DNA of 64,000 bases from Chamaesiphon sp031376885 (GTDB lineage Bacteria; Cyanobacteriota; Cyanobacteriia; Cyanobacteriales; Chamaesiphonaceae), in assembly GCA_031376885.1 (NCBI GenBank), contig JANMEL010000263.1, positions 4,510 to 68,509 on the forward strand, given 5' to 3'. The notes beneath the pieces are model-generated. The model was not told the DNA's origin. It worked only from the letters and a program-made list of their open reading frames with translations, and ran no database searches. Each line of letters opens with the position of its first letter. Positions within the stretch are counted from its first letter, which is position 1. This document shows, in pieces, positions 37,701 to 49,700 of this stretch. Both the position numbers and the translations under genes were made by a program.

Positions 37701-40700
37701 GTCATAATCTCCCCAAGTGGAGCGAGTCGCACTAGGCAAGGTGTTAGTAGTCGCCGCAAATACTCCGGCGGTATTTTTGTACAGAGTGCTAGCGGTAGCA
37801 TTATTTAGCAGTAAATCCAAATCGCCATCACTGTCATAATCTGCCCAACTAGATTGAGTCGCACCAGGTAAAGCGGTGGTAGTCAGGGCAAATACTCCGG
37901 CGGTATTTTTGTACAGAGTGCTAGCGGTAGCATTATTTAGCAGTAAATCCAAATCGCCATCATTGTCATAATCCGCCCAACTAGCTAGAGTCGCACCAGG
38001 AATAACGGCAGTATTTGCCGTGAATGTGCCGCCAACTGCTTGAGTGAAAATACTCGTCTTCGTCGCACTAGTGAGGAGAATATCGAGTAAACCATCATTG
38101 TTGTAATCGCCCCAGCTTCCTTGAGTTGAAATGGGTAATACAGTGGAGATCGCATTATATACACCACTCTGATTTTGATTAATCCGACTTCCTGTAGTGT
38201 CGATCGACAATACATCCAAGTCACCATCGCGATCGTAATCTGCCCAAACTCCCCCAGGGATACTATCATTATCTAAGTTGGTGACGGCAAAATCACTAGG
38301 ATTCAAATTGTTGTATATAGGATCGGTACTCTGAGCGGCTCCAGTAATAATACTATAAGTCCGATTGCCGTCCGATCGAGTATCATTAACCCCTGTCACC
38401 GTGACTATTTGCTCGACATTCCAATTGGCAGATGTGAAGGTGAGACTACTAACATTAGTGGTTCCTTCTGTCAATTCCGAACTTTGAATCGGAATAATCA
38501 CATTCCCCGTCGGCTGACTATTGAGCAGCACAGAAAAGCGAGCTATACCCCCAGCTTCGGTAGTAACTGCTGTGCCGATCTGTGTAATTGTAATGCCAGT
38601 AGTCGGAATTACGGTAGTCGGAGTTCGATCGACCACAAACATGTCACCCAGATTATTCGTATCTCCCGCCACTAGATTAGAGCCAGCCGAGTTAAACGAT
38701 ACATATCGCCCATCCCCGCTGATATCTGCGCCACTGCTCAAACCATTCGACTGTACGCCATTAGTACTGTTGTTAGTGAGACGGGTAGTGGTGTTGGTAG
38801 TGCGATCGAATATGAAGATATCACTCGTACTATTAGTATCCCCCGCCACTAGATTAGTTGCACTGGAGCTAAAGGTGATATACCGCCCATCTGCACTGAT
38901 CCGTGGATCGAAACTACTACCATTCGATTGTGTGCCATTACTCGCAACGCTGACACGAGTAGTAGTATTGGTAGTGCGATCGTGTACGAATATATCACTC
39001 GTACTATTAGTATCTCCTGCCACTAAATTGGAGGCATCAGATTCAAAGGTGACATATCGTCCATCCGCGCTAATACTCGGACTACTGCTGCCAAGAAAAC
39101 CATTCGATTGTGTACCACCAGTCGCAACGCTGACACGGGTAGTGACTTGAGTAGTGCGATCGAGTACAAAGATATCCCAGAAAGCAGTATTAGTATCTCC
39201 TGCCACTAAATTGGAGGCATTGGAGTAAAAAGCAACATACCGCCCATCGGCACTGATACTTGGATCGCTACTACCACCATTACCTTGTTGGATCCCACCA
39301 GTGGCAACGCTAGCAATGGTAGTGGTATTGGTAATGCGATCGAATACGAATATATCAGCGTTGCCATTAGCATCCCCCGCCACTAAATTAGTCGCACTGG
39401 AGCCAAAGGTAATGTACCGCCCATCTGCACTGATACTCGGATTAGTGCTGCCAAAAACACCATTAGACTGAGTACCATCACCAGCAAGGTTGACACGGGT
39501 GGTGGTGTTGGTAGTGCGATCGAATAGGAAGATATCAGCTTGTCCATTCGTATCACCCGCCACTAGATTAGTAGCATTGGAGCTAAAGGTAATGTACCGC
39601 CCATCGGCACTGATACTCGGATTATTGCTAAACCCATTAGATTGAGTGCCACCAGTCGCAACGCTGACACGGGTAGTTGTGTTGGTAGTGCGATCGAACA
39701 CAAATACATCAGATTGACCGTTATTATCACCCGTCACCAGATTCGTGGCACTGGAGGTAAAAGCGATATATCGCCCATCCGCGCTCAGGGTATTACTTCC
39801 ACCGTTGATAAAACCATTAGACTCTGCGCCACTCACACCAACACTGACACGAGTGATGACGGGATCTCGATTGTCTTGATTTACCAGGGTGAGATCGTTA
39901 ACTGAGATGGCATTGTAGCTAGCATCTTCACTGGTGACAGTAGTTTGGATGGTGTAGGCGATATTTCCATCGGCGATATTATCGTCAACCCCTTGGATGG
40001 TGGCAGTTTGGGCGACATTCCAGTTATCGGGGGTGAATGTCAAACTAGGAACTGTCACTAGCCCTTCCGTCAGATCGGAACTAGTGAAGCTCAGAACTAC
40101 ATTTTTGGTCGGACGACTCTTGAGCAAGACTGTAAAACTCTTGGTGATGCCAGTTTCATCAGTGATGAGAGTTGTGGTTGGTGTAATCGTAATGCCCGTG
40201 GGGACGATCGTAAACGGATTGGTAGTAAACGAACTTTCGGCAGAGAATGCCGAGCCGACAAAGCCCGCGCCGATCGACTGTACACTCCAATAATGGGTAA
40301 CGCCCTTGGCTAAATTGCTCATTACCAGGCTATTGTTGTACCCAACATTCCCCAATTCAGCGACGCTACGTTTGCCGAGACTATTTGCCAGCGGAGCGCG
40401 GATATCACCACCGCCCGATGTTGTCCCCATCCGCAGATTGTAGGAATATGGAGTACTACCGCCTGGAGTTACATCAGTCCATCCCAAGCTGATTCCTGTG
40501 GGAACAACTAGAGTCTGAATACCGAGGGGCAGATTTGGCACTGGATTGGGGGTACCAGCAGGGGTAAACTTGTTGTAATAATTATTCCGATAGATTTGAA
40601 CAAAAGGTGTCCCAGTGGTGCCTAGCGTGCCCGTGACGAGCAAGTCCAAGTCGGTATCATTGTCATAGTCACCCCAAGCAACGGAGCCATTTTGTAGCCC

Positions 40701-43700
40701 TGGGATTAAAGCAGCTTCCGATTCAAATCGTTGTCCTGTAGTGCCCGTACTATTCGGGCCGAGGAAGACCTTGGTAAAGGCACCATCTGGCCCAACGCCA
40801 GTTATCGCCACATCCAAGACACCATCGGTATTAAAATTGCCCCAAGTGGCGGAACCATTCGTCACACCAGGTAAACCCAATCCGGCGGTATTGAGGGTGT
40901 AGTCTCCATTTCCACCGCTGGCAAAGCTAGTTACCCAAACTTCGGCAGTTTCGAGATCGGGAGTGTAATTAAATTGGAGCGAAGAGTTTCCAGTCCCATT
41001 ATCATCATTGAAAGCTACCTGTTGGAATCCCCCGTTTTGGTCTTTCTTGACGATTTGGAGGTAGGTATCAAAACTAGCAGTTAAAGTGAGATCGATGGTT
41101 TCTTCTCGCTGACTATTTTTGACAAACTCCGTAATTCCATAAGCTTTATAGAATGCGCCAGGGCGAAGGGGATTTGCTTTGATTCCGGTGGCGGTATCAA
41201 TACGTGCAACTAAGTTACCAGATTCAGATTTACCGAAGAATTCTTTGGTAAAGGCGATCGTATCAGTCGTACTATCATTTTTATAAACATAGGTACGATT
41301 TTCGCCAGTGATTAGTAAGTCGAGTTTTTTGTCTTTGTCATAATCTCCTAGAGCTACTGTTTCCGAACCATTAAGCTTGATGGGATTAGTAAGTCTGGAT
41401 GTTTGCTCTAGCCAATTTTTGCCCTCGATATTTTGCCAGACTTCGACGCTCTTATTGATTTTTTCGATCGATAATTTGAACTCGCCGATCGCACCAGCCC
41501 GAAAGCTAGTCGCGCGAAGCTTTAATCCGGGTTGATAAGTGAAAGTGAGTCGAGAATTTAGCCCTTCCCCACTATCATCATCTTGCAGCACAACACTATT
41601 GCTTTTACCAGAACTGATGACTTGGAGATAAGTATCAAATTTCCCAGACAGATTGACTTCATAAGATTGTCCGGCTACCAGTTGGATTCCGGCAACACCC
41701 AGATCGAAATCTTGATAATACTTACCAGTAGCATCTAGTGTCGATAATATAGATAATCCACTATTTCTGACAATCGGCACTGAAACTTGGGTTTTACCTG
41801 CGTTGATAAAATCGACAAATCCATCATTATTTAGATCGCCTAACGTGATTTTACCATCCGTAACTTGGCTCGTCTTGGTTAATGTTTGACCATTGGCAAA
41901 GTAGAACTTAATTTCGTTCCCTTGACTAGTGACGATATCCAATTTGCCATCATTATCCAAGTCGCCCCAGATGGCTTGAATTCCTGCATTAAATTTCTGG
42001 TTTGATAAACCATTAATATTCTGCTCGACAAAATTATTCGTGAGACTATTGAAAGCCAGAACTTTGACTTGATACTTCTTCTCTGGCAGATTGGTAGCCG
42101 AATTGACAAAGGTATTTACCCCAGTTGCCAATATATCTAGATAACCATCCCCATTATAATCTCCCCATAGGGCAGTATCAAAGCGTTCCAATTGACCCAA
42201 CTGAATCGTCGCCCCAAAAGCTTGGGAAAGATCGGTTTGATTAACTAATCCAGTATTCTTATAAACTGTCGCAACACCATTACCATAGTCATCACTACCC
42301 ACCAAGAAAAAGTCTAGATTGCCATCTCGATCGTAATCACCAAAACTAGCTGTACTAGTCCAACCCTTAGTTGTTTTGATGCCCAAATTTGTCTGAGATA
42401 GATTTAGAACTGGCGTTAACTTACTAGTCGTATTGAGAATTTCACTCGCCGTAACCTTTTGGGGTGATAGGAGTAAATTCTCAGGAATTGATTGGAAAAT
42501 CCCATTTCCGGTATCCCATTCGAGTTTAACCTTGGCATCACCAATTTTTTCGATATACTCTAGTCGGATATCGTATTCTTGATTTGCTGCTAAATTAACA
42601 TTTTGCAAATCGGTTAGAACTTGGACATTATTAACAAATAACCGAGTCTTGGGAGTAGTCGCCCCTGTATCAGCCGCATCAGTAGTCAGTCGGAACTTAT
42701 AATTCCCCGAACTCGTAGATTTAACCGCTCCTCGCCAAATCACCCCGAAGTTGTCGCTTTGATTTCCGAGCGGTAATGGAGCATTATTACCCCACTCAAA
42801 GTTAATATTGCGATCGATCTTAGTCAACACCGGATCGGTAAAATTCGTACCCTTATAATAGGTTGCTTCCAAACCAGCTACCCGAATCGTATCAATCCTT
42901 CCGGTACCTGCTTGATTATTATTAAAATAATTAACAATCGTTACATCATCCTTAGCGTCAGCAATACCATCCTGATTAACATCAACAATCAGGTCATTAT
43001 TCACCTGTGCCAAGCCAATTTTACCAGCAGTTAATCCACCCAGAGAAATCGGCGCATCAATACCCAGAATCAACGTATCAGCTATACCAACTTCTTCAAC
43101 AATGCGAGTTCCGGCGATCGATTGGCGCAACCAACCCTGTTTAGAATCAGTCTCTGCTCGTTGATAAAGTTCCCGATCTGCATCCAATCCAACTGCGCGA
43201 TATTTGTCCCATTGAACTAACCCATTCCAACGGGTAGGATCTGCCCACAGTCGGAATTGTTCCCAGGTAATATCCTGATTTTGACCATCAATTGTGACCG
43301 TAATTTTGCCCCGTGTTTTGGCATTACCACCCAAAGATATAAAGGCTTGTTCGAGAGTGAGTAAAGAGCCTTGTACGATATAGGTATCAAATCCCGCTCC
43401 ACCTTGCAGAGTATCCTTCCCGCCGCCGCTAGAGATCGTATCATTACCAATCCCACCGACGAGGCTATCGTTGCCTGTGCCACCATCTAGAGTGTCGTCA
43501 CCGCTTCCACCATCGATAGTATCATTACCAGCCAGACCAGCCAAATTGTTAGACTGACTATCCCCAGTAATCGTATCGCCATAATTTGAACCGATGACAT
43601 TCTCGATACTCGATAGTAAGCCTATCTTGACAAATGTATCCGTCGTACCATATCCATCAGTGGCGGTACTCGTATTCAGATTGACGGTAACTTTATTGGT

Positions 43701-46700
43701 ATCTTTGCGATAAACAGCAGTGTCTATACCTGCGCTACCATCTAGGGTGTCGTTTCCTTGCCCACCTTCGAGGATATCGAGATCGCCACCACCTTGGAGG
43801 TTATCATTACCACTACCACCATCGAGAATATTATTTCCCAACAATCCTTGCAGAGTATCATTACCCTCCCAACCGAGGAGAATATCGGTGACAAATTTGC
43901 CGTTACTATCCTGAACTAGATTACTACCTTTGATTAGGTCATTACCAGCACCACCATCTAGATAGGTGACTAGTTTTCCATTGACAACGCCGCCGACGGT
44001 ATCAGTAGTGCTCGTAGAGCCTGTAATGGTGTCGTTACCAGCTCCCCCTGCTAAAGCTCCAAATTGACTAAATTGCCCTGGGAAGGATTCATCTAGTAGG
44101 GCTTGCTCGACGACAAATCCCTGACTAGCTGTGAGGGTTTCACTGGTGGAATTACCACTAGTAGTAATCGCAAATTTGACGCTTTGGCTATCATCTCGTT
44201 TGGGATTGGCAAAGATGATATTTCCTTCGATAAAGTCGTTGCTGAGTTTAATTGCAGTAGGTAAGACTCCTTTAATTAGGATTGATAGGTTAGGAGTTTG
44301 ACTACCTGGTTTGACAGAAATTAAGGTATCAAAACCGAGTTGAGTTTTAGAGTAATCATCTTGATTGTTGTAGAGTTGCAAGACATCCAGATTGGGATTG
44401 AAGCCTTCGATCGTAATCGCGCGATTGTAAAAATTATTGGTTTTATTGCCAATTACAAAGACGTTTTGAGCTGCTGTTCCCGTTAGAGTTGTGAGAGTAG
44501 TCGGCTCGGCATAACCAGGCACCAATTCTAAACCAGCGGTAGCGTGATCGTAGGCAATCCCTTTGAGTTGATAGACTCCGGCGGCTAAATTGACACTCTC
44601 AAATTGATATTGGAAATCTGCCCAACGTTGGTCATTTTGGTTGATGGTGAAAATTGGGTTGGCAAATTTCAAGACCGCATTACCAGCCGCATCTAGAGTA
44701 GAATCATTACGGTAAATGGTGGTGGTAGGATTGCCGCCTTCGAGTGCGGATGATGACAATTGAGCCTGATCTTCTGGGCGAACAAAGATATCTTCGCCAG
44801 TAACTAAGATGTCCAAATCTCCATCGGCATCATAGTCTTTGAATTCGATCGAACTATTAGCAACACCACTCAAACTGATATTCGCATCAAAGAAAGTGCC
44901 AGTAGTCGGATCTTGTTGGTAAACTTTGGTCACTGGAATCGGCACAACTTTACCGTCAGCAGTGCGCCGAGTTTGCCCACCAAAGCCAGTCATCACAATC
45001 GCCTTGACTGTTTTAATAATCGTACCAGCCGTATTTTTGACTGTAAATACTTGCCAACTAATATCACCTTGGGAAATACCAGGCAGGTTAATACTCGGCG
45101 TGGTTTTTTCGGCTAGATCTAATAAACCATTCCGATTCCCATCTGTACCACCGAGAAGCGGCTGGAATGCCGTAAAATTATTAGTAGGTAGATTAAATGT
45201 ATAAATCTTGGTAATTGGCGTGCCATCAGCAGCTTTACCACTGAGGAGAATATCATTTTTCTTGCCATCGCCATTATAATCAATCCAAACTACCTTGCCA
45301 TTAGTAACAGGGTCTAAAGTTTGCACCAACTCATAGTTTCCACTCACCTGTTGGCGATAAACTTTTGTATAAGCAGCTTGAGATCGATCGATCCCAGTAA
45401 TCACAATATCCTGTTTACCATCAGCATTATAATCACTCACATCAGAGCTAGAAATCTGCTCATCACTGAACTTAGCAACAAATAGATCGTAACTACCTTG
45501 ATTCGTTCCCGTTAGAGCACCACTGGTAGATCCGGCGACGTGCAAATTGCCCGCTCCATCTACAACTGCGCCATTGACAAAGTCATCACCAGTCGAGCCA
45601 AATTGTTGTGCTGATAGTTGATTACCGTTGGTATCGAATTTGGCGATAAATCCATCATTAAAAATACCTTTATTGCTACCAAACAAATCACCACCAGTAG
45701 ATCCGGCAATTTGCAAATTCCCCGCTGCATCGAGAACTATCTTAGAGATATTCTCATTACCAGCCGAGCCAAATTGCTTCTTCCATACTTGAGTACCATT
45801 GGTATCGTACTTGATGATAAACCCATCACTACTACCTTTATTCGTCTCAAACAGATTGCCACCTGTATATCCGGCTACATACAAGTTTCCGGCTCCATCT
45901 ACAACTGTGCTAGAGATATACTCATAACTAGCCGAGCCAAACTGCTTCACCCACTGTCGATTGCCATTAGTATCGTATTTAGCGATAAATCCATCATCAC
46001 TACCTTGATTCGTGGCACCAAAAAAGGCACCATTAGTACTTCCACTGACGTATAAATTCCCCGCTGTATCTACAACTGTGCTAGAGATAGACTCATAAGC
46101 AGCCCCTGCAAATAACGCTTGTCTCCACAGTTCATTGCCGTTAGGATCGTATTTAACAATCAGCCCATCATAATCAGTCACACTGAGGTTGTACTGAGAA
46201 GTCCCCGTGACGTACACATTACCCGCTGTATCTACAACTGTGCCAGAAATCGAGTCACTACCATTTGCGCCAAATTGCTTAATCCACTGCTGAGTGCCAT
46301 TAGTATTGTATTTAGCGATAAATCCATCATTACCACCTAGATTCGTCGCACCAAAAACAGCAGCACCAGTAGTAGTGCCAGTGATGTAGACATTGCCCGC
46401 TGTATCGACAACTGTCGCAGAGACGGATTCATAAGCACTCCCTCCAAATGTTCGTTGCCACAATTGATTGCCATTGGCATCATATTTGACTACCAACGCA
46501 TCATAATCAGTATTATTAGCAGCGTTAAATTGAGTTGTGCCAGTGACGTAGACATTGCCCGCTGTATCGATGACTGTAGCAGAGATATTGTCACTACCAG
46601 CCCTGCCAAATTGCCGCACCCACTGCTGAGTGCCATCCGAATTATACTTGGCGATAAACCCATCACTACTACCTTGAAGAGTCCCCCCTGGCAGCGTGCC

Positions 46701-49700
46701 ATAAGTGGTGCCAGTGACGTACAAATTGCCCGTGGCATCGATGACTGTGCTATTGACGGATTCATATTCAGCAGAGCCAAATTGCCGTTGATAGTTGTTG
46801 GGGTAAGTGGTGGTTTGAGTGCCCTCGATATAGTTGGTGCGATCGATTCCAAATTTCTTGGTGATATTATTCCATTGACGATAAACAGCTCGCTCCATCA
46901 TTAAGTCGAGGGTGCCATCACCATCAAAGTCTGCCCAGTTGACGGCGGTGCTGACTTGGGTATTTAATTGGACTTCGATCGGCGTTTCAAAGCTTCCAGT
47001 GGCATTTTGCAAGTAGATATTCGCGACGGCTTGCCCATTATTGGTTTTGCTACCTGTCTGGAGAATATCTAATTTACCGTCGTTATTAAAGTCTTTCCAA
47101 GTAACGGTGCTGTCGTGGAGTGTGGCGATCGATCGCGTACCTGGAGTCTGAAAGTCGAAGGGCAATTTGACGTTGCTGATATCTAATACTTCGACAAATT
47201 GATTGCTGGCTTTGTCATGACGATATAGTTTAGTGACTGGTACTAGTTCAAAGATTTTGTCAGTTTGACTATCACTTTTGACTTTGGATGTATAACCTGT
47301 GACGAGAATATCTAGATCGCCATCGTTATCAAAGTCAGCCCAATCAGCATTCCCAAATTTGACTCCAGTTAAGCCAATATCACGGAAATCTTTCCAGACT
47401 CCATCCTGCCCTTTGAGCCAAAAGTCAATCTTTTCGATATCGGTAGCCCCGTTGGGATCCCGTACCTGTGCGTCTACGAGGCTAACTGTTTCATCTTTTG
47501 CATAGATTGGTTTTTTGCTTTCAAATTCCAATCCATCTGGCGCAACATTTTGTTCGTCAACATTTTGCCGTCCAATTTCACCCTGTTTGACATTAATAAA
47601 TTGAGCGAGAACTTGTTGGGTATCGAGATCGATGATTTTGGTTATGGAAGTAATTACTGTGCCGTCTGGCTCTACTCGCGTTGGATCGTTGACGGCTGTT
47701 GTGACAATATCAATGAAACTAAAACTCAATCCCCCAGTTAGGAAAATAACATCATTAGCGGGATCGAATTTATAAACTGTATCACTTCCCGCACCAGGTG
47801 CGAGGACATAAACTACGCCACCTTCGGCTTTGTCGGCTGGCTGGCGATCGATATTTTTCAATCCATACAGAATATCATCACCAATGCCACCATAAAGCCT
47901 GTCGAATCCTGCACCCGCTTTGAGTACATCGTTACCTAAACCGCCATAAAGTCGATCGTTTCCTGCACCACCTTCGAGGGTATCATCGCCCCGTTTTCCA
48001 GGTGTCGAAACTTCTACTAATGGATTGTCAGAATCATCACCAAATAGTAAATCATTCCCATCGCCACCGATGAGGGAATCATTCCCGTCACTACCCCACA
48101 GCTCATCATTTCCCGCACCACCACTGAGGGTATCATTACCATCCCCATTGGCTACTTTGGTTTCTAGAGTGAATGTATAACCCTTGAGAGTATCGTCACC
48201 ATCTCCACCGAGGAGATTATCGCCACCCAATCCACCTTCGAGGATATCGTTACCAACTCCACCATCGAGGAAAGTATCATTACCCAATCCACCTCGAAGG
48301 GTATCATCATCCAAACCACCATAGAGAGCATCTATTCCAGCTCCACCATCTAAAAGATCGGCTCCGCCATCACCAAAGAGGGTATCATCTCCATCAGTAA
48401 TAGAATTGATTGTATCGCTACCGTAGAGAGTATCGCGCCCTTCTCCACCTTGAAGCAGATCGTTATTTAAACCACCATAGAAAGTATCTTGTCCCTGTTC
48501 ACCAGCGAGAGTATCATTACCTATACCCCCATCCAGAAGATCGTCTAATTCCCCACCGTAGAGAGTATCATTCCCAGCATCTCCATACAGCTTGTCATTA
48601 CCACCGAGTAGAGGATCGCTTTGCCCATCTCCATAGATAATATCGTCTTCTGTACCACCGCGCACAGTATCATCGCCCGCTTCACCATAAACTCGATCGT
48701 TACCCGCACCGCCATCTAGTAAAACGTCATTATCATATCCACCATACAGATTATCATTCCCTGCATCTCCCAGTAGACTATCCGCTCCAGTACCACCGAG
48801 CAAGAGATCGTTTTCGGTGCCACCACTGAGACTATCATCACCAAGATTGCCATACAGAGTATCATTCCCTGCACCACCATTTAAAATATCTCCCCCACCG
48901 TTACCAATCAGGGTATCCTCGCCGACATCTCCAAAGATACTATCCTGTTGTTGCCCACCTTCTAAAGAGTCATTCCCCTCATTACCTCGGAGGATATTAA
49001 TCCCCTCACCGCCGAATAAGGAGTCATTCCCAACACCACCGTCGAGACTATCATTCCCGACACCACCATCGAGACGATCTTCGCCGATACCGCCTACGAG
49101 CGTATCGTCGCCACCTTCTCCGGTTAAAACATCATTACTTTCTTCGCCATCGAGATTATCATTACCTTCGCCACCTTGCAAATTATCCACGCCAAAACCG
49201 CCCAAGAGCGTATCAGCTCCCGCACCGCCTTGTAATAAATCCTTGCCCGAATTACCCGCTAACCTGTCGTTTCCGTCATCCCCTTGGAGCGTATCATCAT
49301 CCAATCCCCCATCGAGGCTGTCATTCCCAGTGCCGCCTTTGAGTAAATCGATTCCGACTCCACCCAAAAGATTATCGTTGCCGCCGTCGCCCTCTAGGGT
49401 GTCATTGCCGAAACCACCATCGAGGAGATCGTCACCTTCACCACCGGAGATTCGATCGTTGCCTTTGCCACCATCGAGAGCATCATTACCGCCATTTCCG
49501 GCGATCGTATCTTCCCCATCGTCACCACTGAGAGTATCATTCACACTCCCACCGATGAGATTATCGCTACCAACGCCACCCGCAAGTTTGAAGGCAATTT
49601 GAGCGGCTGAGGCATCGAATTTATCGTCCCCAAAGCCACCCTCACCTGATACACTAGTTATCCCTGTGAATAATTCAGTTTCTTGTCCTTGAGTCGGCCC

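Noticed and set aside
48817..49602. 261-residue plus-strand ORF rich in P and S inside the giant gene
   Set aside because: It is the complement of RTX repeats; the low-complexity composition follows from GGxGxD codons on the other strand. The same applies to the other plus-strand ORFs between 31639 and 51414.
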